This document shows positions 12,067 to 21,887 of a DNA stretch of 64,000 nt, one piece after another (within the stretch, counting starts at the first letter, position 1; the number at the start of each line of letters is the position of its first letter). A program made the position numbers and the translations under genes. This stretch comes from Euonymus europaeus (taxonomy: Eukaryota; Streptophyta; Magnoliopsida; Celastrales; Celastraceae): NCBI GenBank assembly GCA_963580455.1, contig OY756964.1:4216001-4280000 (forward strand). The letters run 5' to 3'. The notes under the pieces were generated by a model. The model ran no database searches. It was not told the origin of the DNA and saw nothing but the letters and a program-made list of their open reading frames with translations.

Positions 12067-12179
12067 CATTGTTATCATTGGTTGACAATGAGAGAGAGCA
12101 CGCTTGTCAGCATTCATGGAGCTAGATGACATGGCTGCATACGGGCGTGCTCTTTCTCGTTGTCATGTGATGTGCAATG
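12067..12179 (+). ncRNA. MIR535: MIR535 precursor hairpin
   Basis: The 21-nt stretch 12083-12103 (starts tgacaatgagagag, ends agcacgc) matches miR535 except for T instead of the usual C at position 7. The opposite arm, about 12145-12166, is complementary over the whole length with only two G-U wobbles, and the arms are separated by a 41-nt loop. The lower stem continues through cattg (12067-12071) with caatg (12175-12179) and an atca/tgat pair. miR535 is related to miR156/miR529 and is expected to guide cleavage of SPL transcription-factor mRNAs. The star arm keeps the base that pairs with the canonical C, so the change makes a G-U wobble and does not break the duplex. The hairpin is well supported; expression is not shown by sequence. 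Confidence 0.87.
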
Positions 12180-13167
12180 CAAGGCTTCTCTCTCCTACTG
12201 TCTTCATGTTTCCCAGCAGGTGGTTCTGAGCCCATATTGAAGCTGGACTTGGCATGCCCTGATAAAAATCGTCATTTAAAAGTATGCCCATATCTTCATT
12301 CACTGTCAATTATTTGCATTCATTCCCTTTCTTTTGGTGGTTGTGATTTTTTACTAGAAGTTTTTGATTTATCATTTCATTCTAGGACTACTGTAGATTG
12401 TAGATTGATTGTACTTCTCATGATTGCCATCCTCTAAGGATGTGTTTGAAAACCCCATGATTCCATTTGTTTCGTTTCTACTTAAAAACCGCAAAACCAA
12501 GAATTGTCGTCCTTAAAAAGCTGGTGTAATTAAGGTTTGAGAGTTGATGTCTAATCCTCCAATTCTTTGGAAGATTATCCTGTTCCCCATGAAGACGATA
12601 TTATTTCATCTCTCTATTGTTGTTTCCCTAAAGAAAGTTAATTCTTTCCAATGTCTCTAGTGTATCTAACCGATTAAAGTTTTTGAATGAGTGATTTGAA
12701 AAATTGTTAGTTCCCTCTTTTGGAGATTAGCTTCTCTTTCAACTATTTAGCTTTTTCTCAAACTTTTCTATAAGGAAATTCCTACAGAATTTATATACGG
12801 CGCCTAATGAGAGTCTATAAGATGTTGGATGGGAATAGTGAATATAACATGACCCATACATCTTACAAAACAAAGTAATGAGTCTAGTGCTTGTATAGTA
12901 GCTTTATGAACCTATGAATTCCCCCACACTAAATTGTTTATACTGATTTATCAGCCGACAACCTAAGATGTTCAGGTACATTTGTTTCTCCATAGCTTGC
13001 TTGCTTTTGGAGTCTTTACTTAATGAACAATAATCTAGACTATTTGAGTTAGCAAGAGTTAAATATGCCTTCATAAATGGAACTCTTGGAGTGGCCACAT
13101 GGTTGACTCATTCAATTTATTCATATTGGGGTTATTGATTGCCATTAAAAGATTCATATCTTCATTT
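12180..13167 (+). other. Probable 3' part of the MIR535 transcript and following intergenic DNA
   Basis: No coding region or other RNA gene is recognised. The microRNA transcript probably ends somewhere here, but no polyadenylation site can be chosen with confidence. Confidence 0.3.
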
Positions 13168-13262
13168 TGAGGAGCTCTTGTGGTCTAGTGGTAACTTGCT
13201 TCTAATCACTTGCATGAGGTGCAACCTTTGATCCTACCCCAATCCCCCTTCACAAGAAATAC
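13168..13262 (+). mobile_element. Possible tRNA-derived SINE head
   Basis: tggtctagtggtaacttgct at 13181-13200 resembles an RNA polymerase III A-box region, and cctttgatcctacc about 35 bases on resembles a decayed B-box. The spacing suits a plant SINE head. The tail and target duplication are not evident. Confidence 0.35.
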
Positions 13263-13916
13263 TTATATTCATATATCCACATCATTCATAAAAAATATAT
13301 ATTTATAATTGAAAAGCCTAAAATTAGCATTGAAGATTGTTTTAAATGGAGAGTGGCAAGTAGAGGGTCTTTTATATATGGTTATTCTTTTCTTGAAACG
13401 AAGGAAAGGGAGCGTTTCATTTTATGATAGTCATTGTTTGGGGTTTATTCATTGGTGGGTAAAAAATATTGCTTATTGCATAGCAAACTCATTGATTTGT
13501 TTTGCTGGATGTTTTGGATTCTTGTATGTGCTCTTGTGTCTGAGATCTATAGGATGTGGTGTGAAAAAAAATACTCTGGAGATTTATTGGGTGGTGGCCC
13601 GTGGAGGAAATTATGGCAAAGGACTTGCATTTTTTTCCCTACATCCTCTTGTGAAATGTGAAATGAGTCCTCGTCCTCGTCCTTATAATCGCGTTAGAAG
13701 GCTGAAAATGCTTTGTCTTGTGTAAAGGAAGACACATTGATGTAATTAAAGATGTATTGTGGTTGATGTTTTAGATTTATTGTCTTCTTCTTTTGTACTT
13801 GGGAGGCACTCCCTCATAATGTGGCAAGCTACACTGAGTGCAGGCTTACAGACTTGTGTTTGTGTTGGTGCCTTGGTGGGGTTTCAGTCATGTATAAAGA
13901 ACGAGTTTACTAGTAA

Positions 13917-14262
13917 GGGTGGCAAAATTCTATCCGACCCAGATAATAGATTCGTTCGATTTGTTAGACCCAGATTAAATCAAATTTGGAAATAAGTTAT
14001 TTCAAAATTTTGGTTCCAAATACAAATATTTTGTTCGGTTTAAAACTGAGTTCGGATGCATACATAAAAATCTTAACCGATTTAGTTGTCTGAAACTTAA
14101 CTTGAATTAGATTATTGTCTTATTTACTTGTTCGGATTTAAACCAATCTTGATATATTCAATTAAGTATGTTTAAATTTTTTAACTAATCCAGATTCGAA
14201 CATGCAAATATCTCGCAAATACTGCATGTTGTCCAACCTAGACCCAAATTTTTGTCACTCAT
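13917..14262 (-). mobile_element. MITE of a recurrent family with gGGTGGCAAAATT-type ends (copy 1)
   Basis: The left end gggtggcaaaattctatccg and the reverse complement of the right end (gagtgacaaaaatttgggtc) are similar inverted ends. Read on the minus strand, its interior matches the element at 52924-53295, including a shared gatctaagttgg-like word and the order of ttcatgtt- and ttaattgaat-like blocks. There is no transposase. Confidence 0.55.
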
Positions 14263-15185
14263 ATTTGCTAGTGGCACTAATTGGTATTTGGAAGGAAAAA
14301 AAAATGAAATTGGCATCCGGATGTTATTATATGTTTATGATTCTAAGCGGAATTAGGTCACAATCACTACATGAAAATCTCGGGATTTGATAAGAATTAG
14401 AGTTGGATTTTACTTTTTCTAACGTAAGATTGATGCGCTTCATTTCATGAGCTGCATTTTTTTGGATGATTTTCTTATGTTGTTTGTTTTGAGTATATGC
14501 GGTTTGTTTGCTTCAATGTCATATAATTTTGGATGATTTTTTTTGCACTTATAAGAAGGAAATTCACTATAGATCTGAAATTATATTGGCTTTTGATGTC
14601 TTTTTTCCTTGCTATTACTGTTTGTGATTGAGGCGATTCTTATTAATGCATGCTTTTGGTGGGATGAATGGAGCAGGTATATGATTGGCCTTGTACATCC
14701 GGTTATATTAGCAGCATTCAGAATGGGGTCGGGTCACCTGTTTTACTTTCAGTAGCTAGTCTGGTATGTTCTTCTTCTCTCCCTTTTTTTTTTTTATTTC
14801 TTTCATATTTTATCCCTAGGAACCCTAGTTTGGGCCACAGAACTAGATTTTTTTTCTACGCGTATTATTGTTCTAAATATTTTATTCTAACAAAAATTGT
14901 GCTTTCATTTCGCTGTCACGTGTTTGGTTAAATCAAAATAACACTCTTTGTTCTGCTTTGATACCGGTTGATATTTTGATTTGTAGTTACTTATATTTTG
15001 GACCTTGATAAATATGGTAGAATCACTTACTTCCTCGATACCATTTTCCCTCCTGAAGATTTGAGGTTGGATTGATAAACTAAATGGGAGTCGGTTTTTT
15101 GAAGAAATTGAATTTTTTCTTAAGTAATAAACAAATGGCAGGCGTGCAATTAGTATATGCCATGTTTTTTTGTGTGGATTAGACT
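14263..15185. other. Intergenic, nothing recognised
   Basis: AT-rich sequence with poly-T runs. A short GC-richer block at 14668-14770 has no family resemblance and could be part of an unrecognised non-coding transcript. Confidence 0.3.
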
Positions 15186-15420
15186 TAGTGATTTTATTAA
15201 TTTGAAGCCAACGTACAGAATAGCCAAACAAAGACCAAACTCAGCTTACTCCCAATAAACATACGAACCGCTAACCCACTAAACAAAGCAATACAACCTG
15301 CAATCATAAGCCTACAGTAATATAACAACCAAAACCAACGAAAGCCCCACAGCAACAGAATTCCAGCAATCCAATTGTGAGAAAGGGCCAACAAGCCTAA
15401 CAAGAACCTAAACAAGACAA
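15186..15420 (-). mobile_element. Possible LINE-like 3'-end fragment
   Basis: On the minus strand a G/T-rich sequence ends ggcttcaaattaataaaatc. Its translation is a Trp/Leu/Phe-rich low-complexity string, as is common for plant L1 3' untranslated regions. Upstream limits are unclear and no coding domain remains. Confidence 0.3.
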
Positions 15421-17335
15421 GCCAAATGCAGATCCAACAAGGACCAGAGTAGCAAACTGATTTGCGGTATTATATACTATGTAAACTCTTATCATGTTTT
15501 TACGAGGCATTTGGTTGCTAATCCAACAAGTGCGACTGTGAGATGGCATTACCATGTTTGGTATGAAATGAAGAGTGAGCATGTGTTATAGAATTTTAAT
15601 CATGATTGCTTATTAATAAAAGTAAAATAGTCTTTCGAATATCAAAACTCATTCTCCCTTGTGGATATTAGCTTAAAGATGAGATTGGCTAATCTCCAAG
15701 AATGAGGGTGGATGAGTTTGGGATTCTACACTTTCAAAGTCAACCAAACAAATGAATGAGTGATTTCCGCCCTCATCTCTCCCCTCTAAATGTCAACTAA
15801 ATGCCCCGTTAGTCTCTCCTAATAAGGTTAAGATATCGTGTGCAAAAATACATATCATCCGGTGCTTATAATTATTTCATTTTGAAAGCTGTGTATTGTA
15901 TGTCATGATTCTTACCTATTTGTGCGCTACAATATTGAAGGATAATATGGACATATTTGATATACCTTAATACCTGTGTAATACTTATGCATTTTAAATA
16001 ACTTAGAAAGCTTAAACTATACTTGGCCAGGATGATCTTGGTATTTATTTGGTAAAATACAATGTAGGCATCTTCTCATTTAATTTCTTTTTTTCCCCTT
16101 TTCCTTCATTTTCTGGCAAAAACCTTGGAATTTTGTAAGATAATATTCAAGTCTCCCATCCCCCAAAAGCTTTCCTACAAAAGTGAGAAAATGTTTCTGT
16201 TGCGACAACCATCTCAAAAAGTTATGAATTTTAAAGAGGAAATTTTCATTGGACAAAAATGTACTATATGTAGGATTTGTGGTTTATTTGTGTTTTTTGT
16301 GTGTGTGAGATCCTTTAATTCCTTCTTGATTCAGGGATATTATGCTTTGGCCTCGCAAACTGATTAATAACACATCATGTAGTATTAACTCGAGTTATTG
16401 ATGGCACCTTAAAACCTACGTACTGTAATTAAAGTTTGTCGTATTACCTGGCGATTTAGATATACTAATTGCTACGTCGAGTTGAATCCTTTCTCTATCT
16501 CGTGCGGGTCTTGCCGAGGAAGATATAGCAAGAGAGTAATTTTCTACAATCTACACTGAATTGAATCCCTGTGCTTGGTATGTTCTGACAAATATCATGA
16601 TGGTCCAAGGAGATATTCTTTGCATTCTGGGTTGATTTTACGTGCTTCTTTGGTATGTTGCTTCAAAAGTCAGTGCCTGATTTATTTGAATCCATTTGCG
16701 CGAGGATTTTCAGAAGACTTGATTTGTTAATTGATACTGTGCCTGTTGTTGTTGGATGCACCTCCGGTCTTCTCAGACTGGCCTCATTAATTTATTGAAG
16801 CACGGAATAATTGTCTCTGGTGGCACATTTTTTTTAACAAGAGATGATATTTATTATTTGTGTAGAGTTCTGAATGAACTTGGATTTTCAACTTGGTGTA
16901 TTCTGTATGAGAATTTGGATTTTCCATTTTTCCTGTTCTTGAAGTAATCTGTTTTTCCCAGTTGGTTTGTTTTTCTTTTGGTTCGAGGCAAATTTTGTGA
17001 TGGACTGCGGAGGATAGGTAGTCAAATGACTGTTATCGGTGCAAACACCTGTGACAGGGACCAAATCACTGCTGCTCTCCAGGCTTTTATTTTACAATCA
17101 GAAGTGATATTCTTCTGCCTTACAAAAAAAGCTTTATGTACAAATCGGTCACCAAATTGGTCCCAAAACCATTATTCGATTTCGAACTAGAACAGACGGC
17201 ATCAAATCGGGCCCCAATCGAGGCTGCGTATGTCAAGTGGGCTTGGCCTAGCATGGCCCATGAATCATGGGATGTGGGATGTGGGCTGTTCCGGGCCTTG
17301 ACGTAATAGAAAATTCTCAATGTCATTGGTCGTTT
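15421..17335. other. Intergenic, nothing recognised
   Basis: No gene, RNA or intact transposon could be supported on either strand. The last few hundred bases probably include the promoter of the YIF1 gene. Confidence 0.35.
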
Positions 17336-18087
17336 GCCATCGCAGTCCTGAAGTAGAATTTCCTTCATCAGGAAGGCAACTCCAAAAGAAGACTACCGTA
17401 CAAACATCTCTTCCTCGCTTATACTTTAGTTTACAAGCGCGTTATCGGCAGAAATTGAGCATCGGTCGTTGGCGCGCAACGGGGAAGGACAAATCCAGCA
17501 GCAAGAGCAGGCAGAAGGTACTCCCTCTTTGTGTTCCATTCGGACTATAAGATCTCGGAATCTGTTTCGACGACTTTTTTTTGAATCCTGGGTTACTGGA
17601 TCTATATTTGCTTGCAATGCCTGCCATAAATAATATGAATCATATGAATATAAGGGTGAATTCGTGTTCTATGGATACAGAGGGGGGGTTTGTTGACGGT
17701 TTTTTATGCTTGGATTCATGATCTTTCGTTTCTCTTCGCGGTGGCCAAACAGGGTTATGTTAACATGTTAAGCCATAATTTCCTTTGGCTGCTGTAAAAA
17801 TTTGGTTAGGTCTTCAGTTTGTTTGGGCACCAAAATTGCTGGTCCAAAGATCAGATCCTCTCTTTCTTAACTACAATGTGTGACAACAGACATTTATGCA
17901 AACGATGATGACTGGTTAGGTTTTAGCTAGGTCAAGTCAGGTAAATTTGATGCGAGTCTCTCTTTTTTTAGCTTTCTGCGCTCTTTTTCTTTCCTCCTTT
18001 TTTTGTAATCGAGTTATTTTGTCTTTTTCTTAATTTCTTGCCTTGTAGTCATTATTTGTGTATAATTAATATATTACTTACACAGCC
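17336..18087 (+). promoter_or_regulatory. 5' UTR exon and leader intron of the YIF1 gene
   Basis: A GC-richer stretch ends at a donor after 17517 (gcagaag|gtactcc). The matching acceptor (cttacacag) ends at 18085, two bases before the ATG. The leader intron is therefore about 568 bp. The transcription start is a guess. Confidence 0.5.
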
Positions 18088-19480
18088 ATGAATGAGAAGC
18101 TGGGATCACAGCATGGACCACCAACAGTGAACCCCCCATTCAAGCCATTTGGAAATGCCCTTTATGGAGCTGGTTCAGGACTCATTTGTGGGGGATTAGG
18201 AGCATATGGGGGCAGGATTCTTGGTTCAGGATCTGAATATGTACAAAGCAATGTAAGCATCTTATCAAGTCTGAGTAAATTGCATTGTCAAATTGATATA
18301 ATGAAGAAACAACAGCAAACATATCTGCAAAGTCCATTACATGAAATATGTCATGGCCTGCTGGTATATTGGGTGTCAGTTCTGATTGGGAATTCCTAAT
18401 GTTTGGTAGCTACTAGCTAGTGAAATATATAAACTCTTTACAGTGGCGTTCTGATTATATTCCATTGCATGACTTTAAACGGTGTGTTTTAGCCTTTTAG
18501 GAGGCTCAATGCCTTGTGTTTCATTTATCAAGTTGTATAATGTTTGTGATAGAGAATTGAATATTTTCTGTGACTCATTTTCCACTGAGCAGATAAGCAA
18601 GTACTTCTCTGACCCACAATACTATTTCCAAGTGAATGACCATTATGTCAGAAATAAACTGAAGATTGTTCTCTTCCCTTTTCTGCATAGGGTAAGTATA
18701 ACCTTAAATTTCATGTACTTCACTTACCAAACAAACCAGGCTTTACAGGCCAAAGGTAAAATGTAGGAACAAATGAATAAATTAATTTATCGAGGTACAG
18801 TGTTGCATTTCTTCTTCTTCTGCTCTTTAGGGTCACTGGACAAGGATAACAGAGCCAGTTGGAGGCAGGCTCTCCTATGAACCTCCAATCAATGACATAA
18901 ATGCTCCGGATTTGTACATTCCATGCATGGCATTTGCAACATACCTTGTTCTTGCTGGCATATCATTAGGTCTTTCTGGGAAGTAAGTCTTTTGACATTG
19001 CAAGTCATCAACCTTTATCACTCTTTATCTGAACAGCTTCTATCTTTCTTTGGTGTGGATATATTTTATCTAATATATTTAGTTCCAATCAAAGTCAGGT
19101 TTAGTCCAGAAGCTTTGAATTGGCAGTTTGTGAAGGGGTCGGTGGGCTGGTTTCTTCAGGTGATCTTGTTGAAGGTATCATTGATTTCACTAGGTGGTGG
19201 AGAGGCACCGTTGCTGGATCTTTTAGCTTATTCTGGGTATACTTTCACCGGAATGTGTGTAGCTGTGCTAGGACGGATCACTCTGAATTATGCATATTAT
19301 TTTATAATACTGTGGACATGTCTATGCATGGGCATTTTCTTGGTGAAAACTATGAAGCGTACCCTTTTTGCGGAGGCGCGGGGCTATGATTCAACCAAGC
19401 ACCACTATCTCTTGCTCTGCATTGCTTTGGCCCAGTTCCCATTGATATTTTGGCTCAGCAGCGCTGCTTCAGGGTATTGA
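18088..19480 (+). CDS. YIF1: YIF1-type membrane protein of ER-Golgi vesicle traffic
   Basis: Four exons (18088-18252, 18593-18691, 18831-18982, 19099-19480) give 265 aa. The N-terminal half is cytosolic and carries the family blocks [34 protein letters not shown] and [17 protein letters not shown]. From about residue 117 there are five hydrophobic segments, as expected for the Hrf1/YIF1 family, with [18 protein letters not shown] between the second and third. YIF1 pairs with YIP1 proteins and Rab GTPases at ER-Golgi membranes. Length and exon phases are typical of plant YIF1. The frame runs on into intron 1 to 18399, which is read-through, not an alternative protein. The function is taken from the family. 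Confidence 0.93.
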
Positions 19481-20936
19481 TCATCAGTCTCTCATAGTGG
19501 ATGTAGACTCTGTTTCTGTGATTGTCGGCTTGCATATTACTCATATCAGATGTTTGTCAGAATTCCTCGAGTTTGTTAGGCTCCTTGAATGATTATTTAT
19601 TTATTTTTTTGATTTTTTTTCTCATACTTAATAGGTGGGAACTAATGTACGGAAGATTGACTCTTATATAACTCAATTAATCTCTTATGCAGTTGCACAG
19701 TTACACGGTTGATTTTCCATTGGTACTGCAATTTCATTTTTCATTTACTGTATACATTGCCCCTCTAAAGGAGTATCATGTTACAAGATTTGTAAGGGAT
19801 CATAATCATCCTCTGGTTGTCACTTCTAATGGGTTCAGCACAGAAGTAATTCTCTATCATAAATTTTTGGAACTTTAATATCTTAACACTAATTAAAATC
19901 CTCTAGAGATTTTAAAATTGATTTTATCCCTTGACAGCATACCCTTAATCATTGTGTAGTGAAAATTTTGCTAGAACATGTTTAAGTTCCTCAAATAAGT
20001 TGGATAGTGTTTGTAAAACATAACTCGTAAATTTTCGTCCCTCTATTAACTTTCTAAATGCCAAAAATTGGTGAAGATGAGCCCCAAAGTCTCCATTCTA
20101 ATATTGGAGCTCCTCCCTCTCAATTGTTCATTTATTCTTTTACTATTGAAGTAGTAAAGAATCATGATTGTAGCATTTTGGGTGGCCTATGGTTAGTATC
20201 AATATGAAAGAGCATTTCAATCCTGTTAATCAAAGCTTTTGGTCTCTGATTAGTGGGTTCATCTCGTCTTGATTGAGCTATGCCATCGAATGTAAAGGGC
20301 GATGCATGGTTTTATGTTTCAAACAGTATAGTACGTTGATTTGAATAGCAAATGTTTGATTGAGATTATTTGATGAAGAACTCCTTTTTTTTCTTGGAGA
20401 TCGAAAAACAACAATCCTATAGCAATGCAGTTTGAAAGTAGACTCTCCAATGTTGCCTTTGTGTAACTTGTGATTATGAACTTTTTGTTTGTGATCTTTC
20501 TATCAGTATAGGCAGTGATTTCGATCAATTATTTCTCAGCAAATCAATTGTTTCTTTATTTCATATTTAGAATGACAAGGATGAGAACATTGAGGAACTT
20601 AAGTACGATCTGGAGCATTAGGAACAACTCTGTGCCATCTATGGTTATTCAGTTTTCTGAACAATGTTGAGGAGCAGACGGAAGAACTATCTTTTAAAAT
20701 TCTAGTTATTGTTGATAATGTGAGAAAAGTTGAATCCGAGGTCCAGAAATTTCCACACCATAGATCGCGCTGGCAATTCATGATTTATACTTGTATGCAT
20801 GTTCTTGTGTTACAAGTTTTTTAGTGTCGAAATTAGGCTATGCCCTGCTGGTCCATGAGACCATGGGGCGGTGCCATTCCACCTGCCTTGAAGCAGAAAA
20901 ATAGTTTTTGAGAGAGGAGGCTCTAAAATGTGAAAA
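19481..20936. other. 3' flank of YIF1 and intergenic DNA
   Basis: The 3' UTR of YIF1 probably covers the first few hundred bases. The rest is AT-rich with no recognised gene, RNA or intact element. Confidence 0.35.
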
Positions 20937-21264
20937 GGGAGAAGTTTTAGGATGACGCTTATACTTTGGTGAAAGTATCAATTTACGTCCTGTACTTCAA
21001 TTCGAATCAAATTAGCCCCTCAACTTCCATTAAAGCATTTTGTTAGCTCTTCGTTGTAGTTTCCATTTGTTTTTGATGATTTAGCAAACATTTTCAGTTT
21101 ATTTTTGATGATTTGGCAGTGCCACTTCATCAAAAATATAAGGAAACCATAACAAAGAGCTAACGACATACGATAATGAAAGTTGAGGAGCTAATGTAAT
21201 TCGAAATGAAGTTTGGGAGTAAATTGATACTTTCACGTTCAGGGGTCATATCAAAACTTCTCCC
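20937..21264. mobile_element. Foldback MITE with long inverted repeats and 10-bp target duplication (Mutator-like)
   Basis: Both ends begin gggagaagttttag/gat and remain inverted copies for roughly 150 bp: the shared inward words include gaaagtatcaatttac and ctcaactttcat. Flanks aatgtgaaaa (20927-20936) and aatatgaaaa (21265-21274) match at 9 of 10 positions, the size expected for Mutator-like insertions. There is no internal coding capacity. Confidence 0.8.
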
Positions 21265-21887
21265 AATATGAAAAAGGTGATGTGAAGGAGACATAAATAG
21301 TCCTATTTTCCCATATTTCTTATCTGATTCTTGCAACATCTCCCACTTGATTTTACATTTAATACATTGTTCTTGGTACATAATGAGGCAGAAGACACTA
21401 TTTTGGAAGCCAAACATTAGACAAATACATATTTATGTGACCTCTCTCCCCAGATCGAGTATAGTTCCCAATCGACTTCCCCAGGAAAAACCGACATGTT
21501 GAAGTTCTGGTCTACATTTATTTGATAGAATCTGGTTTGGGATCAACTCCTCCCAGTTATTGTCTACATTTAAGAAATTGTTACATTGTTAGCCAATGGT
21601 TTTCTTATTAAAGGTGCAACATACATGGCCGCATACTACCATGAGTGGTTAATTCTAACGTTCAATTCTCTGACACCAGAGGAGAAGCAGGAAGTTCAGC
21701 ACTGCTGCATCTAAAAAAGTACCAAATGTTTTAAGTTTCAGTCCCATCATCGTTCAAAATGGCAAAATGAAGAAAGGATAACTGACAGCAAAAAGGTTTA
21801 TAATGTTTATTAATACAGCTCTATTGGCGATGGTGACGATAAGAAATATAATAAAAAATCGCAAGGATAACAACAAAGAAACATCTC
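21265..21887. other. 3' flank of the CRM gene
   Basis: No gene is seen. The stretch up to 21887 probably contains the 3' UTR of the minus-strand CRM gene. Confidence 0.4.

Noticed and set aside
13309..13725. 138-codon plus-strand frame
   Set aside because: The translation is rich in Cys, Leu and Phe without domain pattern, in an AT-rich transposon-bearing region; likely chance.
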